In this document: piece by piece, positions 8,917 to 17,827 of the stretch | How the letters are laid out: each line of letters begins with the position of its first letter | How positions within the stretch are numbered: the stretch's first letter is position 1 | From: Frigidibacter sp. ROC022 | Lineage (GTDB): Bacteria; Pseudomonadota; Alphaproteobacteria; Rhodobacterales; Rhodobacteraceae | Assembly: GCF_024723735.1 (NCBI RefSeq) | Contig: NZ_JANQDU010000002.1 | Coordinates: forward strand, 248,001-312,000 | Direction: 5' to 3' | DNA: 64,000 nt | Notes under the pieces: generated by a model | The model's input: the letters and a program-made list of their open reading frames with translations, nothing else | Database searches by the model: none | What the model was told of the DNA's origin: nothing | Position numbers and translations under genes: made by a program

Positions 8917-9261
8917 ATGACACTTTCGAACCCGACGCCGTTTCCGCAACGGCCACAGTCCAGCCAGGTCGCCTTCGACCGGCAGGAGCTTGGCGTGATC
9001 CTCGCGCTCTACGGCAGGATGGTCGCCGCCGGCGAATGGCGCGACTACGGGATGAGTTTCCTGCGTGACGTCGCGGTGTTCTCGATCTTCCGCCGCACCG
9101 CCGAAGTGCCGGTCTACCGGATCGAGAAACGCCCCAGGCTGCGCGGCCGCCAGGGGCTCTACGCCCTGATCGGCGCCGAGGGCCAGGTCCTCAAACGCGG
9201 CCATGAGCTGCGCCCGGTCCTGGCGGTGCTGGAGCGCAAGCTGATCCGCCCGATCGACTGA
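8917..9261 (+). CDS. DUF2794 family protein
   Basis: A 114-aa protein matching the alphaproteobacterial DUF2794 family: VAFDRQELGVILALYGRMVAAGEWRDYGMS, then DVAVFSIFRRTAEVPVYRIEKRP and a C-terminal VLERKLIRPID. Its function is unknown. The start at ATG 8917 fits the family length; an in-frame GTG at 8860 would add a 19-aa extension and is not favoured because the conserved domain starts after 8917. The upstream region holds the structured segment described separately. Confidence 0.8.
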   Translation: MTLSNPTPFPQRPQSSQVAFDRQELGVILALYGRMVAAGEWRDYGMSFLRDVAVFSIFRRTAEVPVYRIEKRPRLRGRQGLYALIGAEGQVLKRGHELRPVLAVLERKLIRPID

Positions 9262-9376
9262 GATCGCCAGCGCCGGGCTCGGGCCCCGCCGGGCCGTCGC
9301 CCGCCGCTCGTCGTTCCTCCCGGAAGGCCGCAGCGGCGCCGGCCGATGCCCGACGCCGCGCAAGCGGCCGGCCGCG

Positions 9377-9408
9377 GAGCCTCCGGCGGGGATATTTTCA
9401 AGATGAAG
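9377..9408 (+). repeat. GCCTCCGGCGGG-type dispersed repeat, copy 1
   Basis: The core GAGCCTCCGGCGGGGATATT is followed by TTCAAGATGAAG. The same core and an AT-rich plus AAGATG-like tail recur at 20528, 20681 (inverted) and 23554 (inverted). This copy lies in the gap between DUF2794 and the NlpC/P60 gene. Confidence 0.7.
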
Positions 9409-9423
9409 CCCGGGCCCGCCGGC

Positions 9424-10251
9424 TCAGAGCCGCCGGCACGAGCTCACCGGTTCGCCCTGCGCCAGGATCCGCGGCACCGCCGTGGCGATCGGTTCGTAGC
9501 CGACCAGCATCGCATGGCCATAGGCATGGATCAGGGTGCCGGGATCGGCGACCAGCGCCACATGGCCCTTCCAGAACATCAGGTCACCCGGGCGCAGCGC
9601 CGCATCCTTCTCCAGCGCCCGGCCCAAGGCCGCCTCCTGCAGATCGCTGTCGCCCGGACAGGCAATGCCGCAGGCCAGCAGCGCCGCCTGCACCAGCCCC
9701 GAGCAATCGATGCCGAAACCGCTGTTCCCGGCCCAGACATAGGGCGTGCCCAGGAACAGCCGCGCCACCGCGACCGGATCGGTCTCGACGCTGTCGGCCG
9801 GTTTCAGATGCCCGCTCGGCACGAAGCCCCGCAGCCCGGCGCAGCTGATCTCGCTCCAGCCGTCCTCGGCGGCCAGCTGCTGCACCCGGGCGCCGAAATG
9901 CAGGTCGAACAGCGCCGCCTGCCGCGAGCTCGGGGCCGGATAGGCCCAGGTCGTGCGCACCGCGACCCGATGCGTCACCGGCCCCGGCGGCGCCAGCGCG
10001 GTTTCGGGCAGCCAGCCGCAATAGCCATCTTTCGCCGCCCGCACATAGGCCCAGCCGTCGCGGCGCTCGTAGAGGTCCAGCGCATCGCCGCTCAGCAGCT
10101 GGCGGTCGCGGGCGCCCTCCGGGCGGTCGAGCAGGAACGGGTTGCCCCGGGCCTGATGCGGCTCGGGGTCGATATACAGCTCGGCCGCGACCTGGCCGCG
10201 CAGGTGGCTGGCGGCGACGCGGCCCGAGAACGGCGTGATCCGGCGGTCCAT
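9424..10251 (-). CDS. NlpC/P60 family cell-wall hydrolase with SH3-like N-terminal domain
   Basis: A 275-aa protein. Residues about 40-150 form tandem SH3b-like segments (YERRDGWAYVRAAKDGYCGWL; VQQLAAEDGWSEISCAGLRGFV). Residues about 160-265 are an NlpC/P60 domain with the catalytic Cys in GIDCSGLVQAAL and the catalytic His in WKGHVALVADPG. Such enzymes cleave gamma-D-glutamyl or similar peptidoglycan peptide bonds. No signal peptide is visible, so it may act on imported muropeptides in the cytosol. It starts 9 bp after the M17 aminopeptidase gene, suggesting a co-transcribed peptide-degradation pair. Confidence 0.85.
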   Translation of the reverse strand: MDRRITPFSGRVAASHLRGQVAAELYIDPEPHQARGNPFLLDRPEGARDRQLLSGDALDLYERRDGWAYVRAAKDGYCGWLPETALAPPGPVTHRVAVRTTWAYPAPSSRQAALFDLHFGARVQQLAAEDGWSEISCAGLRGFVPSGHLKPADSVETDPVAVARLFLGTPYVWAGNSGFGIDCSGLVQAALLACGIACPGDSDLQEAALGRALEKDAALRPGDLMFWKGHVALVADPGTLIHAYGHAMLVGYEPIATAVPRILAQGEPVSSCRRL

Positions 10252-10260
10252 CCCGGCCCC

Positions 10261-11661
10261 CTACAGATCGAGCAGCGCCGGCAGCGCCGCCAGCAACGCC
10301 CGCGCGCCCTGGCCGACACCGCCCTTGGGCCGGCCCGGCGCCGCCCTGGGCTGCCAGCCGTAGATGTCGAAATGCAGGTAGCGCGGGCAGGCGGTGACGA
10401 AACGGCGCAGGAACAGGGCCGCGGTGATCGAGCCCGCCATGCCGCCCGAGGGCGCATTGTCGAGATCGGCCATCGCCGGTTCGATCAGCGTCTCGTAGGG
10501 GGCGTGGAACGGCATCCGCCAGACCGGGTCGGCCGCCCCAGCCGCCGCCGCCGACACCGCCTGCGCATCGGCATCGCGGGTGGCATAGAAGGGCGCCAGG
10601 TCCGGCCCCACCGCGACCCGCGCCGCGCCGGTCAGCGTCGCCATCGAGATCACCAGCGCCGGATCGCCCTCATCCGCCAGCGCCAGCGCATCGGCCAGCA
10701 CCAGCCGGCCCTCGGCATCGGTGTTGTTGACCTCGACCGTCAGCCCCTTGCGGCTGGTCAGCACGTCCTGCGGCCGGAACGCATTGCCCGACACCGCATT
10801 CTCGACCGCCGGGATCAGCACCCGCAGCCGCAGCGGCAGCTGCAGCGCCATGATCGCCTGGGCCAGGCCCAGAACCGTCGCCGCCCCGCCCATGTCCTTC
10901 TTCATCAGCCCCATGCCCGCCGCCGGCTTCAGGTCAAGCCCGCCGGTGTCGAAACAGACCCCCTTGCCGACCAGCGCCAGCACCGGGCCCTCCGTCCCCC
11001 ATGTCATCTCGATCAGCCGCGGCGCGCGGGGCGAGGCACGACCGACGGCATGGATCATCGGCAGGTTCTCGGCCAGCAGCGCATCGCCCTGCACCACCTG
11101 CACCACCGCGCCATGCGCCTGGGCCACGCTGCGCGCGGCCTCTTCCAGCTCTTCCGGACCCATGTCCGAGGCCGGGGTGTTGATCAGGTCGCGGGTCAGC
11201 GCCTCGGCCGCGGCCAGCACCTCGATCCGGTTCGCGTCGATCCCGTCCGGCGCCACCAGCCGGGCGGCAGGCGCGGCGGCGGCCTTGTAGCGGGTGAAGC
11301 GATAGCCCTCCAGAAGCCAGGCCAGCGCCGCCTCTTCCAGCGCCGCGCCGTCCAGGTCGGTGACCAGCCGCCAGTCTCCGGCCGGCAGCGCCTTGCGCAC
11401 CGAGGCCAGGGCAAAGCGTTGCCGGTCGGCGGCCGGGCCGTCCTCGCGCAGCGCCAGCGCCAGAAGCGGGCGCCCGTCCGGCCCCGGCACGAGCACCGGC
11501 CTCCGGCTCTTCGGCCCATGACCCAGAACCGTCAGCCAGTCCCGCACCGGCCCGGGCTGCGCCGCAAGCCAGGCCTCCAGCCCCGAGGCCGCAACGAAAT
11601 GCAGCGGCAGGGCCGAGTCGGACGGCGGGGCGAATCGCAGGGCATCGGGGGTATCAAGCAT
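10261..11661 (-). CDS. M17 family leucyl aminopeptidase
   Basis: A 466-aa M17 metallo-aminopeptidase. The C-terminal catalytic domain carries the metal and active-site motifs LVGKGVCFDTGGLDLK, MKKDMGGAATVLG and the family signature NNTDAEGRLVLADAL. The N-terminal domain is shorter and more divergent than in PepA, as in the PepB-like or 'leucyl aminopeptidase family' branch. It removes N-terminal residues from peptides in the cytosol. The downstream gene is an NlpC/P60 hydrolase on the same strand, consistent with muropeptide or peptide recycling. Confidence 0.88.
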   Translation of the reverse strand: MLDTPDALRFAPPSDSALPLHFVAASGLEAWLAAQPGPVRDWLTVLGHGPKSRRPVLVPGPDGRPLLALALREDGPAADRQRFALASVRKALPAGDWRLVTDLDGAALEEAALAWLLEGYRFTRYKAAAAPAARLVAPDGIDANRIEVLAAAEALTRDLINTPASDMGPEELEEAARSVAQAHGAVVQVVQGDALLAENLPMIHAVGRASPRAPRLIEMTWGTEGPVLALVGKGVCFDTGGLDLKPAAGMGLMKKDMGGAATVLGLAQAIMALQLPLRLRVLIPAVENAVSGNAFRPQDVLTSRKGLTVEVNNTDAEGRLVLADALALADEGDPALVISMATLTGAARVAVGPDLAPFYATRDADAQAVSAAAAGAADPVWRMPFHAPYETLIEPAMADLDNAPSGGMAGSITAALFLRRFVTACPRYLHFDIYGWQPRAAPGRPKGGVGQGARALLAALPALLDL

Positions 11662-11784
11662 CGTCGGTCTCCGGGTTTTGCCCGGACCCTAGACCCTTCG
11701 CAGGGGGCCTGAAAGCCCCCTGGACGCGCCGCGCCGGCAGATGCGGACCGGCGCCACCCCGACGCCGGCCCTGCCCGCCGCGGC

Positions 11785-12162
11785 TCAGCCGGACAGATTC
11801 TGCAACTCCCAGATCGCCACCAGCGAGCTCTCGCCCAGCCGGATCATCCGGCTGGCAACCGCGGCCAGCGCCGCCGGATCGTCGCGGGCGCAAAGCGCGA
11901 CCAGCTGCGCCGCCACCGCGGCCAGATTCGGCATCCCCAGCCGCTCGGCCAGCGGCGCGACCTGCCCGGCCAGCTGCCGCAATTCCTCGATCCGGCCCTG
12001 CCGCCACATCGGATCGGCCCGCGATATCCAGACCGCCAGTTCCTCCATCGCGCCGCCGACCAGTCGTTCGGCCTTCTCGACGCCCAGCGACCGGCACATC
12101 TCCTCGATCGGGCTGCGATCCAGCGCCACATGTTCCCGCATATCCAGCATCGACACGATCAT
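11785..12162 (-). CDS. Small helical hypothetical protein
   Basis: About 125 aa from the ATG at 12162 (MIVSMLDMREHVALDRSP); longer starts up to 12303 are possible but would overlap the divergent carbonic anhydrase start. It is predicted all-helical and Ala/Leu/Glu-rich (EEMCRSLGVEKAERLVGGAM; IEELRQLAGQVAPLAERLGM), somewhat like histidine-phosphotransfer four-helix proteins, but no conserved phospho-acceptor HxxKG motif is visible. I do not recognise the family. It is divergent from the carbonic anhydrase gene. Confidence 0.6.
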   Translation of the reverse strand: MIVSMLDMREHVALDRSPIEEMCRSLGVEKAERLVGGAMEELAVWISRADPMWRQGRIEELRQLAGQVAPLAERLGMPNLAAVAAQLVALCARDDPAALAAVASRMIRLGESSLVAIWELQNLSG

Positions 12163-12301
12163 CGGCTCCACACTCCACCTGACCCCCGCGGCCACCCTGG
12201 CACGGCGGGCTTCACCAACCCTTTCTGCGGTCGCGAAAAATGGCTCGAAATTGGTGCGAATCCGTCCTAAACCGGGGACATCCCCAGAACAGCAGAGCCC
12301 C

Positions 12302-12949
12302 ATGCAGCACGCACGCCCCCTCCCCAGCTACCTGATCAAGCGGTTTCACGGCTGGAAAGCCACAAGCTATGCCGAGAACCGGGTCTGGTATCGGCGGCTG
12401 GCCGAAGAGGGTCAGCGCCCGCGCGCCATGGTGATCTCCTGCTGCGACAGCCGGGTGCATGTCACCTCGATCTTCGGTGCCGATCAGGGCGAGTTCTTCA
12501 TTCACCGCAACATCGCCAACCTGGTCCCGGCCTATCAGCCCGATGGCGAGGCGCATGGCACCTCGGCGGCGATCGAATTCGCGGTGACCTCGCTGAAGGT
12601 CGCGCATCTGATCGTTCTGGGCCATTCCGGCTGCGGCGGGGTCCAGGGCTGCCACGCCATGTGCTCGGGCCATGCGCCGGAACTGGAGGAACGCTCGTCC
12701 TTCGTCGGGCGCTGGATGGACATCCTGCGCCCCGGCTACGAAAGGGTGACCGAACTGCCCGCCGACGACCAGCTGGAAGCGCTGGAAAAGCAGGCGGTGG
12801 TGATCTCGCTGGAGAACCTGCTGTCCTTCCCCTTCATCAAGGCGGCGGTCGATGCGGATGACCTGTCGCTGCACGGGCTGTGGACCGACACCGGCGCCGG
12901 GGAACTGGAACAGCTCGAGGCCGAAACCGGCGCCTTCGTCCCGGTCTGA
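12302..12949 (+). CDS. Beta-class carbonic anhydrase
   Basis: A 215-aa beta-carbonic anhydrase, interconverting CO2 and bicarbonate with a zinc centre. Zinc and active-site residues are visible in ISCCDSRV (Cys47, Asp49, Arg51) and in LGHSGCGGV (His108, Cys111). FIHRNIANLVP and GTSAAIEFAV are family landmarks. ATG at 12302 is used. The gene is divergent from a small helical protein and convergent with the DUF2585 gene, whose stop lies 3 bp downstream. Confidence 0.93.
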   Translation: MQHARPLPSYLIKRFHGWKATSYAENRVWYRRLAEEGQRPRAMVISCCDSRVHVTSIFGADQGEFFIHRNIANLVPAYQPDGEAHGTSAAIEFAVTSLKVAHLIVLGHSGCGGVQGCHAMCSGHAPELEERSSFVGRWMDILRPGYERVTELPADDQLEALEKQAVVISLENLLSFPFIKAAVDADDLSLHGLWTDTGAGELEQLEAETGAFVPV

Positions 12950-12952
12950 TCC

Positions 12953-13537
12953 CTAGCCGCCCGCCTGCCAGTCCAGCACCGCCTGCAGCGGCCAGATCAG
13001 CATCAGGATGTTCAGCGCCAGCCCGTCGCGGATCGCCCAGGCGGCCAGCGCCTCGAAGGCCAGGATCGCCACGACGCTGCCCCAGACCGGCAGCCGCCGC
13101 GCCGCCCAGAATCCCAGCATCATCGCCAGGATGTCGCAGATCGAGTTCAGCACCGTGTCGCCGTTGTAGTCGAGCGAGATGGTCACTGCCCGGTAGCGCT
13201 CGATGATGAAGGCGGAGTTCTCGAAGATTTCCCAGACCGCTTCGACCGCCACCGCGATGACCAGCCGCCAGCGCAGCGGCACCTTCCGCGCCACCAGCCA
13301 CAGCGCCGCGTAGAACAGGAAGCCGTGGATGACATGCGACAGCGTGTACCAGTCCGAGACATGCAGCGAGCCGCCCGGATCATCGGCCCCGGTGAACAGC
13401 AGCACATAGCCGCAGTCGCAGATCAGCGACCGCCCGGAAAGCCAGAGGTAGAGCCCCGTCGCCACGAGGATCGCCAGGATCGCCAGCCAGGGCCGCCACC
13501 GGCCCGCGTCCTGCCCCTCCGGGTGCGCGATGCTCAT
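12953..13537 (-). CDS. DUF2585 (UPF0314) membrane protein
   Basis: A 194-aa inner-membrane protein with about four hydrophobic segments (LAILAILVATGLYLWL; LSHVIHGFLFYAALWLVA; LVIAVAVEAVWEIFENSAF; VVAILAFEALAAWAI). The conserved stretch EAVWEIFENSAFIIERYR and SLDYNGDTVLNSICD are hallmarks of the DUF2585 family found in alphaproteobacteria. Function is unknown. Its ATG (13535-13537) overlaps the TGA of the upstream DUF4139 gene by 4 bp, so the two are translationally coupled. Confidence 0.82.
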   Translation of the reverse strand: MSIAHPEGQDAGRWRPWLAILAILVATGLYLWLSGRSLICDCGYVLLFTGADDPGGSLHVSDWYTLSHVIHGFLFYAALWLVARKVPLRWRLVIAVAVEAVWEIFENSAFIIERYRAVTISLDYNGDTVLNSICDILAMMLGFWAARRLPVWGSVVAILAFEALAAWAIRDGLALNILMLIWPLQAVLDWQAGG

Positions 13538-15168
13538 TCCAGGACGAATCCGCTGGGCCAGCTCATCGAGTAGCTCAGTTCGATCACCTGCTTGGTTCCG
13601 GCGCCAATCTCGAAGTCCCAGGCCAGCACGCCGCGCTTGCCGTCAAGATCCTCTTCGCTGGGCTTCGGCCGTGCCGAGTGGCTGATCGACAGATCGTCCT
13701 GTTCCGAATAAGGCACCCGGTCGATGACCCGGATCGGCCAGTCCTCGCCGGTCAGGTTCTCGATGGTCAGCAGCGCCGTCTCGTCCAGCTGGGTGGAGCG
13801 CGAGACGAATCCGGTATCGCCCTCGCTGCGGTTCGGCACCGTCCGGGTCAGCCGCAGCCCGTCGATCGGGCCGAAACCGATATCGACCTTGTCATTCGCG
13901 GCGACCAGCGGAAGATCGGTCCCGCCGACCAGCTGGCCGTCCAGCCACAGCACCGCCTCGCCGGGCAGCAGAACCTCGGGCGTGCTGTTGCGGGTGGTAG
14001 CGACGACAAAGGCGGTTTCGTCCGACGCGGGCACCGCCACCGCCCTGACCTCCGGCGTCAGGGTCAGCGTATCCAGCGCCAGCCGCAGGTCCTCGACACC
14101 GGAACGCAGATCGACCGGGTTGGGATAGACATAGGTGACGATCGCGCCGGCCATCTCGACCGCCGCTTCCTCCAGAACCACCGGCGCCTCCTCGGCGAAT
14201 GCCGGAGGCGGAGCCGCCGCGCCGCCTGCCTTGCGGTCCAGCGAGCCGGAGGCATAGCGCTCGTTCTCGCCGATGATCGCCTTCCGGTCCGGATAGACCA
14301 CCGAGGGCCGGCTCTGCCCGCTCGGCCGCGCGGTCGAGAGCGTCAGCCTGACCCCCAGCCAGTCCTCGCCGCTGTATTGCGAGACGACCACGCCGCGCTC
14401 GGCGATCATCGCGTCGGTCTCGCCCCGGGTCAGCCGCAGGTCATAGACCGGGCGCCAGCCGGCCTCGTCCACGAAGACCAGAACGGTCAACGCCGTCGGA
14501 CCCTCGGCCTCGGTCTGCACCGTCATCGTCAGGGTCGCGGTCTCGGGGTTGTCGGTCAGCGCCTCCAGCGCCTGCCGGGCCCTGTGCAGCGCCTCGACAT
14601 CCGGCTTCAGGGCCCGTTCGGCGGCATCGGCCTCCTGCGTGGCCCGCAGCGCCTCGGTCCGGGCGGCCAGGATTTCCGCCCCGATGGTGCCGGCCAGGGC
14701 GCGAATCTCCTCGGCCGTGCCGGTCACCGCCCCGTCCTTGCCGACGCCGCGCAGGAACAGCGCCTGCGCATCCGCCGCCTCGGCCCTGAGCCGGATCAGC
14801 GCGATGTCCTGCTGCTTGTCGCGCAGCACGGCCTCCAGCCGCTCCACCTCGGCGCGGGCGGCCTTGATCGCGGGCCGGGTCAGGTCCTCGGTCGCCGGTT
14901 GCCGGTCGGCCGCCAGCGCCACCGCGCCGACCTTGACCCCCTCGGGCGCCACGATCCGCAGCGCATCAGCCGGGGTTCCGGCGGGCAGATCGGGGATCAC
15001 CAGCGAATGCAGGCCGGCGGGGGCGGTGAACTCCACCCGCCGGGCGACCTGCGCCCCCCAGGGATAGAGTGTCACCGCCTCGACCTTCGAAGGCAGGGCA
15101 AAGGTTTCGGCTGCGGCGGGAAAGGCCAGCAGGAACACGGCAAGACAGGAGTTCAGAACAACGCGCAT
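13534..15168 (-). CDS. Secreted DUF4139 / MuiA-type protein
   Basis: A 544-aa protein with a signal peptide (MRVVLNSCLAVFLLAFPAAA). The N-terminal DUF4140-like part contains VEAVTLYPWGAQVARRVEF. A coiled coil follows (ARAEVERLEAVLRDKQQDIA), then a beta-rich DUF4139 domain (GWRPVYDLRL; YSGEDWLGVRLTLSTARPSG) to the C-terminus. Members are called mucoidy-inhibitor A in some annotations; the biochemical role is unknown. The start is fixed by a GGAGG at 15176-15180. It is coupled to the downstream DUF2585 membrane protein through ATGA. Confidence 0.8.
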   Translation of the reverse strand: MRVVLNSCLAVFLLAFPAAAETFALPSKVEAVTLYPWGAQVARRVEFTAPAGLHSLVIPDLPAGTPADALRIVAPEGVKVGAVALAADRQPATEDLTRPAIKAARAEVERLEAVLRDKQQDIALIRLRAEAADAQALFLRGVGKDGAVTGTAEEIRALAGTIGAEILAARTEALRATQEADAAERALKPDVEALHRARQALEALTDNPETATLTMTVQTEAEGPTALTVLVFVDEAGWRPVYDLRLTRGETDAMIAERGVVVSQYSGEDWLGVRLTLSTARPSGQSRPSVVYPDRKAIIGENERYASGSLDRKAGGAAAPPPAFAEEAPVVLEEAAVEMAGAIVTYVYPNPVDLRSGVEDLRLALDTLTLTPEVRAVAVPASDETAFVVATTRNSTPEVLLPGEAVLWLDGQLVGGTDLPLVAANDKVDIGFGPIDGLRLTRTVPNRSEGDTGFVSRSTQLDETALLTIENLTGEDWPIRVIDRVPYSEQDDLSISHSARPKPSEEDLDGKRGVLAWDFEIGAGTKQVIELSYSMSWPSGFVLE

Positions 15169-15266
15169 GAAAAATCCTCCGGGGGCCAATGCCCCGAAGG
15201 CTGCCCCAGCCGTGACGGTCTGGCAAGGGGAGTCGGGGCCGGGCCGAAGCCCGCCGCCTTCCGCCG

Positions 15267-16289
15267 TCAGGCTTTCTTCAGTATCCGGTTGCCCAGAATC
15301 TCGGCGATCTGCACCGCGTTCAGCGCCGCGCCCTTGCGCAGGTTGTCCGACACGCACCACAGGTTCAGCCCGTTCTCGGTCGTCGAATCCTGCCGGATGC
15401 GGCTCACGAAGGTGGCATAGTCCCCGACGCATTCGACCGGGGTGACGTAGCCGCCCGGCTCGCGCTTGTCGACGACCAGCACCCCGGGCGCCTGGCGCAG
15501 GATGTCCCGCGCCTCGTCCTCGTCCAGGAATTCCGCGAACTCGATGTTGATCGCCTCGGAATGGCCGACAAAGACCGGCACCCGCACGCAGGTCGCGGTG
15601 ACCTTGATCGACTTGTCCATGATCTTCTTGGTCTCGGCGACCATCTTCCATTCTTCCTTGGTCGAACCGTCATCCATGAAGACGTCGATCTGCGGAATCA
15701 CATTGAAGGCGATCTGCTTCTGGAATTTCGACGGATCGACTTCCTGGCCCGGAACATACAGCCCCTTGGTCTGGTCCCAGAGCTCGTCGATGCCCTCTTT
15801 CCCGGCGCCCGAAACGCTCTGATAGGTCGAAACCACGATCCGCTTGATCCGCGCTCGGTCATGCAGCGGCTTCAGCGCCACCATCATCTGCGCGGTAGAG
15901 CAGTTCGGGTTGGCGATGATGTTCTTGTTCTTCACCATCTCGATCGCGTCGGGGTTCACTTCGGGCACGATCAGCGGGATCTGCGCGTCGTAGCGATAGA
16001 GCGACGAGTTGTCGATCACCACGCAGCCGGCATTGGCGGCGCGCGGCGCATAGATCTTGGTGGCCTCCGAACCGACGGCGAACAGGGCAATGTCCCAGCC
16101 CGCGAAATCGAACGCCTCCAGGTCCTGGGTCTTCAGCGTCTTGTCGCCATAGCTGATCTCAGTGCCCAGCGATTTCCTGCTGGCCAGGGCCACCACCTCA
16201 TCGGCGGGAAACTGGCGCTCGGCCAGGATGTTCAGCATTTCGCGGCCCACATTGCCGGTGGCGCCCGCAACGACGACTCGATACCCCAT
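15267..16289 (-). CDS. asd: Aspartate-semialdehyde dehydrogenase
   Basis: A 340-aa enzyme of the aspartate family pathway, reducing aspartyl-4-phosphate to the semialdehyde with NADPH on the route to Lys, Met, Thr and diaminopimelate. The N-terminal NADP motif is VVVAGATGNVGREML. The catalytic Cys lies in ANPNCSTAQM, and the substrate region is SGAGKEGIDEL. Start ATG 16289 is supported by AGGAGG at 16295-16300; upstream ORF extension is rejected. It lies between the DUF4139 gene and an MFS gene, all on the minus strand but with gaps. Confidence 0.95.
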   Translation of the reverse strand: MGYRVVVAGATGNVGREMLNILAERQFPADEVVALASRKSLGTEISYGDKTLKTQDLEAFDFAGWDIALFAVGSEATKIYAPRAANAGCVVIDNSSLYRYDAQIPLIVPEVNPDAIEMVKNKNIIANPNCSTAQMMVALKPLHDRARIKRIVVSTYQSVSGAGKEGIDELWDQTKGLYVPGQEVDPSKFQKQIAFNVIPQIDVFMDDGSTKEEWKMVAETKKIMDKSIKVTATCVRVPVFVGHSEAINIEFAEFLDEDEARDILRQAPGVLVVDKREPGGYVTPVECVGDYATFVSRIRQDSTTENGLNLWCVSDNLRKGAALNAVQIAEILGNRILKKA

Positions 16290-16394
16290 CAGGGCCTCCT
16301 GTTTGTCAAAAGACGTGGCCTCATAGCGCCTTGTCGCTGCCGTGCAAAGCGAATTGCCGGAATGGCGCACATCAACATTCGTTTTGGCCCGCGC

Positions 16395-17555
16395 TCAGGC
16401 CAGATTGTCGCGTCCGAAGGCATAGACAAGCGCCCCGGCCAGCAGCGGCAGGCCGAAGAACAGGAACAGGACCGGATAGCTGCCGCCCGAGGCCGCAAAG
16501 ACCCAGCCGCTGGCATATTGGAACACCCCGGCCCCGGCGATCGAGAACAGGTTCATCAGCGTCACCGCCCGCCCGGCCAGATGCGGCGGCGCAAAGGCCC
16601 GGGTATGGGCGATGATCAGCGGGAACGAGGCGCCGGTCATCCCCGCCAGCGCGATCAGCGCCACCGCCACGCCCAGCGGCGCACCGCTCCAGGCCGCCAG
16701 CATGACCAGGATCAGCCCGCACAGGGCATTGCCGACCAGAATCACCCATTTCCGGGTGCCGAACAGCCGGTCCAGCGGGCCGTAGACCAGATTGCCCAGG
16801 ATCATCGCCAGCCCCATCGCCAGGCTGACCCAGCCGATCCCCTCGGCCCCCATCCCGTAGCTGTCCCGCATGTAGGGCCCGACCCAGAGCCCGCGCAGCG
16901 CCGCGCCCACGACATAGTTGACCGTCAGCAGCGGGAACAGCGGCCACAGCACCCGCAGCCGCAGGATGTCGAAGACCGAGCCGCCCCGGCCGCCGCTCTC
17001 ATGCGCCGGCGGATTCCGCACGAAGGTCAGGATCACCGCCGCCACCAGCAGGGTCAGCCCGGTCAGGCCCCACAGGGTCGTGCGCCAGCCGATCGCTTCG
17101 ACCATCAGCGCCAGCGGCACCGTGCCGGCGACATTGCCCAGGCTCCCGGCCGCCACGACGGCACCGCCCAGCGTGGCGAACATCCGCGGCGGAAACTGCC
17201 GGGCGAAGATGTAGTAAGAGGCCATCAGCACCGGAGAACAGCCGACCCCGATCAGCGCCATCGCCCAGATCACCCCGGTCGGCCCCTGCGCCAGCGCGAA
17301 CAGCGCCGCGCCGCCGCCACCGCCCAGGGCCAGCAGCCCCGCCGTCAGCACCCGCGGCCCGAACCGGTCCAGCGCCGCGCCGACCGGCAGTTGCATCACC
17401 GCGAAACACAGGAACCACATGCCCGAGGCGCGGCTGAGCTCGCCCGCCGTGGCCCCCAGCTCGGCACTCAGCACCGGGGTCAGCACCGCCAGGCAGGCGC
17501 GATAGAATTGCGACAGGACATAGCCCGCCACCAGTGCCGCGATTCCAGCTTTCAT
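16395..17555 (-). CDS. MFS transporter
   Basis: A 386-aa major facilitator superfamily permease with about 12 hydrophobic segments. It starts MKAGIAALVAGYVLSQFYRA, and the loop 2-3 region reads VGAALDRFGPRVL, the MFS motif A position. The second half repeats the pattern with VYGPLDRLFGTRKW. The substrate cannot be read from the sequence. It is transcribed toward asd with a 105-bp gap and lies immediately downstream (on the minus strand) of tRNA-Pro. Confidence 0.85.
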   Translation of the reverse strand: MKAGIAALVAGYVLSQFYRACLAVLTPVLSAELGATAGELSRASGMWFLCFAVMQLPVGAALDRFGPRVLTAGLLALGGGGGAALFALAQGPTGVIWAMALIGVGCSPVLMASYYIFARQFPPRMFATLGGAVVAAGSLGNVAGTVPLALMVEAIGWRTTLWGLTGLTLLVAAVILTFVRNPPAHESGGRGGSVFDILRLRVLWPLFPLLTVNYVVGAALRGLWVGPYMRDSYGMGAEGIGWVSLAMGLAMILGNLVYGPLDRLFGTRKWVILVGNALCGLILVMLAAWSGAPLGVAVALIALAGMTGASFPLIIAHTRAFAPPHLAGRAVTLMNLFSIAGAGVFQYASGWVFAASGGSYPVLFLFFGLPLLAGALVYAFGRDNLA

Positions 17556-17646
17556 CTATGCCGTTCCCCCTGACCTGCAGGACCTCGGACCCGCAAGCTC
17601 CGCCATCGGGGCAGTGCCTGTCCACGGAAAGCGTCTCGGGGATGAA

Positions 17647-17723
17647 TGGTCGGAGTGAGAGGATTCGAACCTCCGACCCCCTGCTCCCGAAGCAGGTGCG
17701 CTACCAGGCTGCGCTACACTCCG
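17647..17723 (-). tRNA. tRNA-Pro (anticodon CGG)
   Basis: A 77-nt cloverleaf on the minus strand. The acceptor stem is CGGAGTG/CACTCCG with discriminator A and encoded CCA. The D-arm region is GCGCAGCCTGGTAGCGC. The anticodon arm is CCTGC-TTCGGGA-GCAGG, giving anticodon CGG. The T-arm contains GGTTCGAATCC. It reads CCG codons, which are abundant in this GC-rich genome. Confidence 0.97.
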
Positions 17724-17827
17724 ACGCTGGGCGGATTACAGAAACCCGCTCCCCTGTGCAAGGCGCTTGTTGCACTGCATTGCGTTTTGTCTTTCCGACA
17801 GGCGCGAAAGTTCTCCATGCCCCCCGG

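Noticed and set aside
9346-11712. A 788-codon + strand frame
   Set aside because: It is the antisense shadow of the NlpC/P60 and M17 peptidase genes, with Arg/Gln/His-rich composition and no motifs.
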